This document shows positions 19,907 to 28,017 of a stretch of DNA of 34,757 bases, one piece after another. How positions within the stretch are numbered: position 1 is the stretch's first letter; each line of letters starts with the position of its first letter. The notes below the pieces were generated by a model. The model did no database searches, was not told where the DNA came from, and saw only the letters and a list, made by a program, of their open reading frames with translations. The position numbers were made by a program, and so were the translations under genes. The stretch lies in the NCBI GenBank assembly GCA_963575745.1, contig CAUYUJ010009350.1:1-34757 (forward strand). Reading direction: 5' to 3'. Origin of the DNA: Prorocentrum cordatum (taxonomy: Eukaryota; Sar; Dinophyceae; Prorocentrales; Prorocentraceae).

Positions 19907-20149
19907 TAGAGGCCTCCTAGATGGGGTCCGAGTAGATAGGGTCGAAGGATCGCGCTGTAGCGCCAATGCATCGCCGATGTATCGGCGATGCATCAGCGAT
20001 GCATCAGCGACGCCGGCGACGCATCGGCGACGTCGGCGAGGAGAAAATCGGGCTCTGCATCGAGCCGCATCGCAGATGCATCGGGGATGCGGCGCGATCC
20101 TCCGACCCCATCTGCTCGGACCCCATCTACCTCATCTAGGAGGCCTAGA
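19907..20149 (+). mobile_element. Family D inverted-repeat element, copy 1
   Basis: A 235-bp element (19911-20145) between TAGA at 19907-19910 and TAGA at 20146-20149. Its ends are inverted repeats of about 50 bp: GGCCTCCTAGATGGGGTC ... GATCGCGC on the left, and the complement ending GAGGTAGATG...GGAGGCC logic on the right (CCTCATCTAGGAGGCC). The interior is built of CGATGCATCGG-like words. Non-coding. The TAGA pair may be a target-site duplication. Confidence 0.88.
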
Positions 20150-20220
20150 TGGAAGCCCCCACCGCTCTTTTCTCCCCCCCCCGTCGCCATTTCTTTCCCG
20201 ACGCCAGGGGGGTCTGGAGT

Positions 20221-20340
20221 TTAAGTCGGGCATGCAAAACAATATGCAACGATAGCCAAAACATGTTCGACACATTGTCCTCACAATATGTTGAGACTAT
20301 TTTTGGATATCCCTCTTGTAGAGGAACATGCCCGACTTAA
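20221..20340 (+). mobile_element. Family E TTAA-bounded inverted-repeat element, copy 1
   Basis: Begins TTAAGTCGGGCATG at 20221 and ends with the exact complement CATGCCCGACTTAA at 20327-20340. It is AT-richer than its surroundings. The right end continues inward as TATCCCTCTTGTAGAGGAA, which matches copy 2 at 25.7 kb; the corresponding part of the left arm is missing. Confidence 0.82.
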
Positions 20341-20502
20341 CGCCAAGGTTATGTTGCTCCCATCGTACTTAAGGACCTTATCCCAGAAACACTTTCGAAC
20401 ACCCACACAAATATCGAAACCGTGTCGAACGAGTATCGCCTTCCCAGGGCCCGACACGTGAACCACCCCAGGCTTCGGTACTTTCTTGCTGCTCGAAATC
20501 CC

Positions 20503-20708
20503 TTGTAGAAGAAGAAAAAGACGGCATAAACATAAACTTTTGGCGCTCCGCGCGGATTTCTTGGATCCGCGCCAGACCCACCTCCCAGGCGCGCGGAGCG
20601 CGCCAGGGGCGGCGCCGGAGGCGCCGCTGGGGGGTCCCAACGCAAATCCAAGAAGCCGGCACAGAGCGTAAAACAGTTTCTCTTTATAGCGATTTTCTTT
20701 TTGAATTC
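20503..20708 (+). mobile_element. Family C fold-back element, copy 3 (best arms)
   Basis: The left arm GAAGAAAAAGACGGCATAAA, ACTTTTGGCGCTCCGCGCGG, ATTTCTTGGATCCGCGCC is answered on the right by CCAACGCAAATCCAAGAAG, CCGGCACAGAGCGTAAAAC, TCTCTTTATAGCGATTTTCT. The arms pair imperfectly over about 60 bases. The centre contains GGCGCGCGGAGCGCGCC and GGCGCCGGAGGCGCC palindromes. Confidence 0.87.
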
Positions 20709-20725
20709 TGGTGATCTAGGCAAAA

Positions 20726-20976
20726 TAGAGGCCTCCTAGATGGGGTCGGAGTAGATGGGGTCGGAGGATCGCGCCGCATCGACATCGGCGATGTATCGGC
20801 GATGTATCGGCGATGCACGGGCGATGCACCGGCGATGCAACGTCGACATCGGCGATGCGTCGGCGACGTCGACGTGAAGCACGTCGGGCTTCTCATCGAG
20901 CCGCCTTGGCTATGCATCGGCGATGCGGCGCGATCATCCGACCCCGTCTACTCCGACCCTATTTAGGAGGCCTGGA
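20726..20976 (+). mobile_element. Family D inverted-repeat element, copy 2
   Basis: A 243-bp element (20730-20972) between TAGA (20726-20729) and TGGA (20973-20976). The terminal inverted repeats pair over about 52 bases (GGCCTCCTAGATGGGGTCGG on the left; CCGACCCTATTTAGGAGGCC on the right). The interior has CGGCGATGTATCGGCGATG units. Confidence 0.87.
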
Positions 20977-21189
20977 CTAAAGTAGGTTGGAACATCACGA
21001 CGCCATGGGGGGTCTGGAGCTGCCGCGGCGGTCCTCGGCGGCCGCCCGCCCCGCCGCGGCGCTCCCGGCGCCACGAAGGGCGCCCGCCCGGCGCTCCAGG
21101 CGGCCGCCGCGCCGGCTAGGAGGAGCCCGCCGGCGCGGCCGCGGGGGCGGGCGCGGGGCATCTCGCGGCGCCGCGGGGCGCCGGGGGCG
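20977..21189. other. No gene; very GC-rich spacer
   Basis: Begins with GACGCCATGGGGGGTCTGGAG, which resembles GACGCCAGGGGGGTCTGGAG near 20200 that follows element D copy 1. The rest is CGG/GCC-rich without a recognisable product. Confidence 0.5.
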
Positions 21190-21392
21190 TTGCTGCGGCG
21201 AAGCGGGGAGGAGGCGGTCGAGGAGGAGGAGGAGGCGGAGGAGGAGGAGGCGGAGGAGGGGGAGGAGGAGGAGGAGGAGGAGGAGGAGGACGCTACAGAG
21301 TGGGGCACTGGGGCATCTCGCGGGCCTTGGGCGCTGGGGGGGCTGCTGCGGCGCAGCGGGGAGGAGGCGGTCAGGCCCGAAGATTCAACGCA
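21190..21392. repeat. GGA tract with a repeated flanking segment
   Basis: GTTGCTGCGGCGAAGCGGGG (21190) and GCTGCTGCGGCGCAGCGGGG (21342) precede GGAGGCGGTC in both places, with GGA repeats (21220-21290) between. A 150-bp imperfect duplication. Confidence 0.75.
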
Positions 21393-21399
21393 TTGAGAA

Positions 21400-21407
21400 A
21401 ACATCAC

Positions 21408-21493
<86 letters not shown>

Positions 21494-21857
21494 GCATCAT
21501 CATCAACATCATCATCACCAACACCATCATCATCGTCAACATCACCAACATCACCAACATCATCATCGTCATCATCGTCATCATCGTCATCATCGTCATC
21601 ATCCTCATCATCGTCATCATCGTCATCATCGTTATCATCATCAGTATCATCATCATCGTCATCATCGTCATCGTCATCATCATCATCGTCATCATCGTCA
21701 TCATCGTCATCATCGTCATCGCCGTCATCGTCGTCATCATCGTCATCGTCAGCATCGTCATCGTCAGCATCGTCATCATCATCATCGTCATCATCGTCAT
21801 CATCGTCATCATCGTCATCATCGTCATCATCGTCATCATCGTCATCGTCATCATCGT

Positions 21858-21955
<98 letters not shown>

Positions 21956-22070
21956 CCATCACCATCAAAATCATCATCATCACCATCATGATCATGATCG
22001 TGATTCTGATCATGATTCTGATCATGATCACGATCATGATCATGATCATCATCACCATCACCATCATCAT
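21400..22070. repeat. (CAT)n and (CATCATCGT)n tract
   Basis: Pure CAT at about 21405-21493 and 21885-21955 flanks a middle (about 21495-21870) dominated by the 9-bp CATCATCGT unit with CATCGT variants. The right end (21985-22050) changes to ATCATG/ATCACG words. Long His, Ser and Met frames across it are compositional. Confidence 0.97.
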
Positions 22071-22074
22071 ATCA

Positions 22075-22205
22075 GACGGAGGTTTTTCGCAATTTTCGGC
22101 CTCTGCGGGACTTCGCTGGGCCCTGGGGCCGTCAACAAAATGACTCGGAGTAGAGAACCGGTCCGGAGGGAAGGGGTCCAGACCTCTGGGGGTCGACGTT
22201 GTGAG
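22075..22205 (-). repeat. Family B dispersed repeat, inverted copy
   Basis: Read on the minus strand: GACCCCCAGAGGTCTGGACC, GGACCGGTTCTCTACTCCG, TTGTTGACGGCCCCAGGGCC, GCAGAGGCCGAAAATTGCG, AAAAACCTCCGTC. The order is that of the 8.64-8.80 kb copy. It abuts the CAT tract. Confidence 0.78.
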
Positions 22206-22229
22206 AAAATCACGAGGGCGGGGGTCTAG

Positions 22230-22627
22230 GAGGGGAGGACGAACTGGCGGCACGCACAGGGGGTAATGGGAGAGGAGGGGGAGACTTCTTAGAGGGAGGC
22301 TGCTTCTCAGAAGGGGCCAGCCTTACACCTATATGGCGGATTTCAGAAACCCTGTACCCAAAAATATTGTCATCTCTTGGGGACGCATTTTTCATTTCCG
22401 CCACCTTCCGCCGCCCTTCCGCCGGCGGAGGCGGCCTCGTTTGCTTCCGCCGACCTTCCGCCGCGCTTCCGCCGCGGAGGAGATGACAACTCCTTCTATC
22501 CTCGAATGCAAAGCCAAAGCCCTCTTTGGAACGCCCCATGTAGGTTCAAGGCCCGCGCCTTCTGGGCAGCAGCCTCCTTCTAAGAAGCCTTCCCCGCTCC
22601 CCTTACCCCCCTTCTGCGCGTGGCCAA
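22230..22627. mobile_element. Family A repeat inside a 395-bp fold-back element, copy 3
   Basis: About 90 bases at 22233-22340 are repeated in inverted form at 22537-22625: on the minus strand the left arm reads CAGCCTCCCTCTAAGAAG, the right arm on the plus strand CAGCCTCCTTCTAAGAAG, with similar sequence on either side. The centre is the family A core: TTGTCATCTC, CTTCCGCCGCCCTTCCGCC, GGCGGAGGCGGCC, GAGATGACAACTCC, CCTCGAATGC. The TTGTCATCTC word is itself answered by GAGATGACAA. Non-coding. Confidence 0.82.
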
Positions 22628-22655
22628 ACGAAGGGGCCCAACCCTCAACGCTGAA

Positions 22656-22865
22656 CGATCGCGGCCTTCCGATCGCGCAGGGTTGCTGAATATCGGCGGG
22701 TTCGGGCCCCCTGGCGGCTCTCACCTCTGAGCGCCCGCGTCGGGGTCTCGCCCCCGCGCCCGCGCGGATCGATCAAATCTGCACGATGGCGGCCTGCCGT
22801 TCGCGCAGCGCAGGACTGTCGGATATCGGCCGGTTCGGGGCCAACGGCGGCTTGAGGCGCAGGAG
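22656..22865. repeat. About 128-bp imperfect tandem duplication (family G)
   Basis: CGATCGCGGCCTTCCGATCG (22656) and CGATGGCGGCCTGCCGTTCG (22784) start two similar segments, each continuing to an ATATCGG.. GGTTCGGG block and a GGCGGCT word. A related segment occurs near 8320. Confidence 0.6.
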
Positions 22866-23640
22866 TGCGTTACACTCAAAGCGCGCCATGTGCTTCGCTG
22901 CAGGCAGGGTACATTACGTCATCCGTGGCCAGGCGCCGCGTCCCTCGAGTGGCCCCGCCACTCCACCGCATCCCTTTCCCCCGTCCCCCCCCCGTATCAA
23001 TGCATGGCAGGCCTCCCTCCGAAAGGGCCCGGGCCCCGCCGTGGGCTCTCCGCGGCTCCGCTGGGGCCGAGCCCCGCCGGGGGCCGCCGGAGTGGAGGGA
23101 GCGCCGCCCTCTGGCGCTGCGCAGCAGGCGGCGCCGGAGGACGAGGGCACGGAGGAAGCGGAGGGCGAGGGCACAGAGGACGAGGGCACGGAGGAAGCGG
23201 AGGCTCCGGAGGACGAGGGCACAGAGGAAACGGAGGGGCATGGGGGAGGCGGTGCCGGAGGGCGAGGGCACCGAGGAAGCGGAGGCTCCTCCGACGAGGC
23301 CGCCCAGGGCGAGTTCCGAGGGGCGCCGAGGGCCCGCTTCGACGAGGAGGTGCTCGCTGTTCGGTGTCCGATCGCAGGGGCGGCTGCGGGGCGAGGGGTG
23401 GTGGGGGGGCGCGGAGGGGGGCGGTCTCACTCGGGGGCGCGCTGACATGGGTCCGTGTTTGCGCCAGGTCCACGGAGCGGGGGAGCGTGCCCCCCGAAGC
23501 ATGGCGCTGGTGTCGCCCGCTTTGGCGACGGAGTGCGCGCAGATGCTGCGCGGAAGCGGGGCCCGTCGCTCATCCACGCGCCATACAGTGGAGGCCAGTC
23601 CACAAGAAACCTTCCACAAGAAACCCAGACCCCAGGACGT
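22866..23640. other. No gene recognised; GAGGGCACGGAGGAAGCGG-type repeats
   Basis: From about 23141 to 23290 units of GGACGAGGGCAC(A/G)GAGGAA with GCGGAGG recur with variable spacing. The long frames here are Glu/Gly, Arg or Pro/Ser-rich according to frame and lack domain features. Confidence 0.55.
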
Positions 23641-23679
23641 CCATTGATTTTTGCGCTGTCCATGGCAGAACCATCGAAA

Positions 23680-23832
23680 CCTAAGAAACCCAGGGCACCC
23701 TGCAGACAAGCAGGGTGTTTCTTGGCATGGGTCTCCATTATAATCCATGTTTGCGCTTCGCACTGCCATGGACGTTCGAGTCGAGTTCGCAATCCACGCG
23801 CCGGCGCTTGGATTATATGAACTCGACTCGAG
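23680..23832. repeat. Two hairpins in the spacer
   Basis: AAGAAACCCAGGGCACCCTGC (about 23682) and GCAGGGTGTTTCTT (23709-23722) can pair with a 7-base bulge. CGAGTCGAGTTC (23777-23788) and GAACTCGACTCG (23819-23830) are exact complements around a second pair, AATCCACGCGCC and GGCGCTTGGATT, making an almost continuous 54-base hairpin. Confidence 0.8.
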
Positions 23833-24173
23833 CGATGCCAGCGCGCCACACATCCACGCGCCATAATCTTCGACGCGCACTGCGCGCTCGCACTGCCTCG
23901 TGCACACGGATAGTCGCCTGAAGCGCTGCCTGCGCAGGCAGATCTTGGAGGCCACGTTGTGCTTCCGATATTTCGTTTGTGCGTTTTGTTTGTTTGTCGT
24001 TGTTTCTGGCCTTATGTGCTTGGTAGAGGCCTGCTGCCTGCCTTGTGCTCTAGCGTGCAACTCGGCACGAAGCAGCGCCTCTGAGACAGAGCGGCTGAGA
24101 CACAGAGCGCTTCGACTCTCCTGTGTCCGACGTATGGAGCGGCCGGTACTCGAACGAACCAGCACAAGCGGTC

Positions 24174-25291
24174 CTATTCCAGGCACTCAGGGGCCGTAAT
24201 CCGCCCCTCGGCATCGTAGATGCCAAGATGTTTCGCCACGGCAATGATCCTCTCGAGCGAGCTCGCGGATCGAAACGGGTTGAACTTGGTACCCAACTGC
24301 AGCTGCTTCGTCATTCCATCCATCGACGTTTCCCGTTGGCCAGCACGGGGATGATTCTTGAAATCCTGCCAATTGAACTCGTACTTCCAATAAAACGTGG
24401 AGGTCGCCAAGTGTACACCGTCTGCTAAATCATTCCACGACGACTGAATCTGGGTAAGGTGGCTCATGCACATGTCTGGATGGGCTGATATGTATGCCAA
24501 CACGGCCAGGAAAGTCTCCATGTACAGCAACCAGTGCTCCGCAATGTGCTCGACCATCAGACACTTGTCGTTTTTCATGCTTCCTTTCTCGCAGACCTGC
24601 ACCTCTATGGCATCGCAATCGTTGCAGCCCGCAGCTTCGTCGGTCAGTGCCGGCACAATCACCCCATCCCAGACCCTCGTCATCTCGGACTCGAAATCTG
24701 TGTGCAGGAATCCGCCGACCCCTTGTGGGTCTCTAGGCGTGTGATATTCTATTCCTCCCATAATACCCCCCCAGGGACCCCAAACGGGCAATTCGACCCC
24801 CCCCCAGGCCCGCCCACCCAAAGAAACAAGACAACACAAGTACGCCCCAGGACAGCAACACGACATCTCCAAGACGATCAAGGGGTCGGCGGATGTGGCG
24901 TAAGCCTACAGAATTCTTCGCACAGGGCAGCACGTAGCAATTTGATATGCTGCTGCTTGGCCCAAATTTCGACGCCCTTTCTTACGATGATCGCCGCGAC
25001 CCCGTTGAAAGAAGTGATCTTCCCGCCCAAGGCGAAGTTACTAAACACTCCTTTCACGAGATTCGCGCTCCGCGAGGCCATTTTGACTTGCTTTATTGTT
25101 GGCCCGCCCGTCAGAGATCTGTTCTGCATCTGGCTGCCTCCCTGGCCTGCCGCACCCGACTGGCCGTCGTCCTGGAATTCCACGTGGCCCTCCAGGCTCA
25201 TCTCGCCGTCGTGATGACCCTGCCGCGCCGCCGAGGTTGGGGCCGCCAGCGAAGCGAGAAGAGCCAGCATGACGAAAGCACGAACCCCCAT
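24174..25291 (-). CDS. Secreted protein of unknown function, two exons
   Basis: Exons 25291-24910 and 24721-24174 join through a GT-AG intron to give 309 residues; 382 plus 548 nt is a whole number of codons, and the intron is needed because exon 1 would otherwise stop at 24880-24878. The start chosen, at 25291, begins a clear signal peptide: MGVRAFVMLALLASLAAPTS with a likely cut after ...TSAA (an in-frame ATG also exists at 25459 but would bury it). The mature part has a hydrophilic Gly/Gln/Ser segment with an NRS sequon (57-59), a segment with ASRSANLVKGVFSNFALGGK, then exon 2 with a Cys-rich stretch (CNDCDAIEVQVCEKGSMKN) and a Trp/Tyr-rich part (FYWKYEFNWQDF). I do not recognise the family. 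Codon use is like an expressed gene rather than the surrounding low-complexity DNA. Trans-splicing could use the AG in TCCTGTGCAG, about 16 nt upstream of the ATG. Confidence 0.7.
24722..24909 (-). other. Intron, 188 nt, with inverted repeats at both ends
   Basis: On the minus strand it starts GTAGGCTTACG and ends GACCCACAAG. It is bounded by a perfect 15-bp inverted repeat: plus-strand TCCGCCGACCCCTTG at 24711-24725 and CAAGGGGTCGGCGGA at 24879-24893. The 24711-24725 arm spans the acceptor site. The middle contains G-runs and a TTGTGTTGTCTTGTTTCTTT stretch. Confidence 0.75.
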
Positions 25292-25520
25292 CGCTGCCTG
25301 CCCCCCCCCCTGCACAGGACGATGCTTGCTTGTGGAACTGATTCTCAACCCAGACGGCCCCAAAGCCGTGCCAGTTGCTGGAGCTGAAAGGTCTACGGAT
25401 GTCTGCGCGTCTTGGCTTGGTAGGACGAAGGCAGAACTGAGACACCACAGGACCGACATACATCGGAACTCTCTGATAATCGGCGGGTTTGGAGGATGTA
25501 TCGGGCGCCGCGGCCGTTCA
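25292..25520. other. Upstream region of the secreted-protein gene
   Basis: No second gene. An open frame continues upstream to 25459 on the minus strand, but it lacks features and is more likely leader sequence. Confidence 0.5.
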
Positions 25521-25561
25521 AGAGCGTTCTGGAACGCTCTGAGAGCGTTCTGGAACGCTCT
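25521..25561. repeat. Duplicated 20-bp palindrome
   Basis: AGAGCGTTCTGGAACGCTCT occurs at 25521-25540 and again at 25542-25561; each copy has 9-bp complementary arms around TG. Confidence 0.93.
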
Positions 25562-25601
25562 GGAACGGATTCATCTTGATTCTAGGCCCGTTCGCCTTGG
25601 G

Positions 25602-25758
25602 TTAGGTCGGGCATGTCCTCCTACACGAGGATTTTTTATGAGCAATAGCAAATCGTCAAACGATTTTCAAACATAGCCAAACAAGATATAAGACATCCCC
25701 TGACGATTTTTTGGCTACTTTTGAATATTCCTCCTGTAGAGGGACAGGCCCAACTTAA
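25602..25758 (+). mobile_element. Family E inverted-repeat element, copy 2
   Basis: The left end TTAGGTCGGGCATGTCCTCC and right end GAGGGACAGGCCCAACTTAA are imperfect inverted repeats of about 29 bp. Internal ATAGCCAAACA and TTTTGAATATTCCTCCTGTAG match copy 1 at 20.2-20.3 kb. AT-rich and non-coding. Confidence 0.82.
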
Positions 25759-26027
25759 GACTTGGGCTGGGCGGCCGCAGTTCATGTGGCGGATGCTCTG
25801 GACATATGCTCAGGGCCCCCCTCTGAGGGCCGGTGGGGGCGACCTCCTCCATCCCCGCAACAGGCGGAGGGGAACGGGGAGCAGTGAGGAGGGGAAGGGG
25901 GGGAAGGAGGGGAAGGAGGGGAAGGAGAGGACGAAGAAGGAGGGGGATGGATGGGGATGGGGCGGGGGAGGGAGGGGAAGGAGCAGGAGAGAGATGGGGA
26001 GCGGCGAGGAAGCCGATGCTGTCCGCA
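25759..26027. other. No gene; G/A-rich tract
   Basis: From 25862 to 26005 the plus strand is G-rich with GGGGAAGGA-type units and no protein. Confidence 0.6.
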
Positions 26028-26086
26028 CTCTCAGCGTCTGAGGGCCGGCTCTTCGGGCCTCGGGGCCGTCAACCCAAATAGGCCGG
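26028..26086 (-). repeat. Family B fragment, inverted
   Basis: The minus strand reads TTGACGGCCCCGAGGCCCGA followed by GGCCCTCAGACG, as in the 22.1 kb copy. Confidence 0.6.
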
Positions 26087-26125
26087 GATTTGGTAAGGCC
26101 TCGGGCTGCGCACAAGCAGCCTCCC

Positions 26126-26184
26126 AACTGGCACTGGCTGGCCTCCACAGGCCCCCGGAGTAGTCCTAGTCCCAGCTGGCCTCG
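26126..26184 (+). repeat. Fragments of element H beside element D copy 3
   Basis: CTGGCCTCCACAGGCCCCC (26131) and AGTCCCAGCTGGCCTC (26168-26183) match the left arm of element H at 26.59 kb. Element D copy 3 begins one base after the second fragment. Confidence 0.65.
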
Positions 26185-26407
26185 TAGAGGACTCCCAGAT
26201 GGGGCCGGAGTAGACGTGGTCGGGGCATCGCGCCGCACCGCCGATGCATCGTCGATGCATCGGCGATGCATCGTCGACGTCGGCGATGCATCGGCGACGT
26301 CGGTGCGGAGAAAATCGGGCTCCACATCGAGCCGCATCGCCGATGCACCGCCGGTGCGGCGCGATCCTCCGACCCCATCTACTCCGACCCCATCTGGGGG
26401 ACCTAGA
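26185..26407 (+). mobile_element. Family D inverted-repeat element, copy 3
   Basis: A 215-bp element (26189-26403) between TAGA at 26185-26188 and TAGA at 26404-26407. Ends: GGACTCCCAGATGGGGCCGG on the left and CCGACCCCATCTGGGGGACC on the right. The interior is CGATGCATCGTCGATGCATC-type repeats, then GAGAAAATCGGGCTC as in copy 1. Confidence 0.87.
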
Positions 26408-26590
26408 CAGTCGGGGATGGACAGACCTCCCTTCAGTAAAACGTGGTTTAGCGAAAACGCCCTCGGGCCCAAACCTGGCGGGCGCAAGCCTGGAAAATAA
26501 CGGCCACGGCGCCCTCCCGAGAACCGGAAACGGACAATTCACTAATCGACGTGTCACTGTTGGGGGTTCTGTCTACCCCCGAGACAGGGA

Positions 26591-26751
26591 AGTCCCAGCT
26601 GGCCTCCACAGGCCCCCCGAGCAGTCCGGGGGCGGCCTCGGCACCCGGGCGCCGTGTCCAGCGGCGCACCCGGAGCGCTCCGCAGACCGAAGGTTGAGGC
26701 GTCGAGGCCGCGCCAGACTGCTCGGGTGGCCCGTGGAGGCCAGCTGGGGCT
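26591..26751. mobile_element. Element H, fold-back with about 60-bp arms
   Basis: AGTCCCAGCTGGCCTCCACA, GGCCCCCCGAGCAGTCCGG on the left pairs with CCAGACTGCTCGGGTGGCC, CGTGGAGGCCAGCTGGGGCT on the right. Pairing continues inward through GGCGGCCTCGGC and GTCGAGGCCGCGCC. Non-coding. Confidence 0.85.
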
Positions 26752-26919
26752 ACACCCTGCGAAATGCTTAAGAAATCATGGGTTAAGAAATTCAGAGTCT
26801 CAGAACTTGAGTAAAAACCCAAAATTTCCATTCAAACCTTAGGATTTACCTTGAAACATTAAGAATAGTCGAGACTCTGGCCGAAAATTTAAGCTTTCTT
26901 AAGCATCGCCTAAGGTGTA
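26751..26919. mobile_element. Element I, AT-rich inverted-repeat element
   Basis: TACACCCTGCGAAATGCTTA (26751) pairs with TAAGCATCGCCTAAGGTGTA (26900-26919); ATGCTTAAGAAA (26764-26775) and TTTCTTAAGCAT (26895-26906) are exact complements, and CAGAGTCTC (26793) is answered by GAGACTCTG near 26870. It is clearly AT-richer than its flanks and abuts element H. Confidence 0.8.
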
Positions 26920-27916
26920 CTCGCGAGGCCCGTTGAGGCGCAATCCGAGGCCTTACCAGTGGGGATCCAAAGCTGGCCCTGGGGAAAGGGTCGAGAGGTC
27001 ACACGTGCCGAACAAACGTCGAAGCTCGGAATGTCCGGGGGAGCGGCGCCAGCCCTGGATGGCTGCAGCCCTGGCCGCCGATGTGGTGACCTGAAACACA
27101 ATGAAACTCTCGCTGATGACTTTCCAAAACATGGCGGTCTCGGGAGCGGTTTCTGGCAATTTCCTGTGGGTTTCCTGAGGTTCCCGTCCAATTTCTCTTG
27201 CGTTTCTTCGGGCGCCGAGCGCGAAGGCATGGGTTTCGCTGGAGACGTCCTCGCCAATGTGCTGATATCAGTTCAGACTTCGGATGGGTTCTGATGGGTT
27301 TCCGAAAGTCCCCGCGGTTCCTCTTGATTCCTGCTGCGGTCTTCCGCGGAACCGACATCAGAGAATCCCCACCAGCCCTTCAGGGCGAGGGTCGTGTAGG
27401 GCGTTTCCTCTTCCAACCCCCATCTTCACCTTCGGGGAGGGGTCTAACCCCTCCCCCTCCCCCCTCCCGCATGGGTCTGGATGGGGCGCCCCGCGACTCA
27501 TTAGAGCGTCCACGATGGCCCCAGCGAGAAGGCAACACATCACACGCATTTTCTTCAGGCTTTGGGAGCCTTCTGGCCTCCTGTGGGGGCAGTGTAAGGT
27601 CCCCCCCTCCCTTGGTCGATCGCCTCCAAGATGACCCCAAGACTTCCCGAAAAGCTTTCGGGAGAGCCCCAAGGGTCCCACGAGGGCCTCAAGAGGACCC
27701 CAAGAAGCACCCAAGACACTGCAATATGCCCCCCCTGAAGCCAGCAAGAGGCCCTCAAGACGCCCCAAAATGCGTCTAAGAGGCCATCAAAGCTCATCTC
27801 AAGAGACCCGGGGAAGCAACCAAGGGGCCTCTGGTCCAAACGGGTCTCCGATATCTCCAGATGATGCCACGCTCCCCCCTTCAGGGCAGCTCCTATGGGC
27901 ATCGTGTCTGGGTGGG
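26920..27916. other. No gene recognised
   Basis: Mixed sequence with recurring GGTTTCC and, from about 27600, CCCAAGA and CCTCAAGA words. The long open frame at 27198-27779 has no domain. I see no strong repeat boundary. Confidence 0.5.
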
Positions 27917-27929
27917 CCGGTGGGGATAC

Positions 27930-27930
<1 letters not shown>

Positions 27931-28017
<87 letters not shown>

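Noticed and set aside
20934-22253. Frames rich in Met, His or Ser across the CAT tract.
   Set aside because: Simple translation of a trinucleotide repeat in different frames; the flanks are dispersed repeats.
25292-25459. Using the upstream ATG at 25459 as start of the secreted protein.
   Set aside because: It would place 56 undistinguished residues before a textbook signal peptide beginning at 25291.
27198-27779. A 193-codon plus-strand frame in a mixed region.
   Set aside because: No motif, and the 3' half is made of recurrent CCCAAGA/CCTCAAGA words.
27931-28016. Poly-T run as an assembly gap or sequencing artefact.
   Set aside because: It ends exactly at a perfect 14-bp direct repeat whose partner lies 622 bases away, which an artefact would not produce; its exact length may still be inaccurate.
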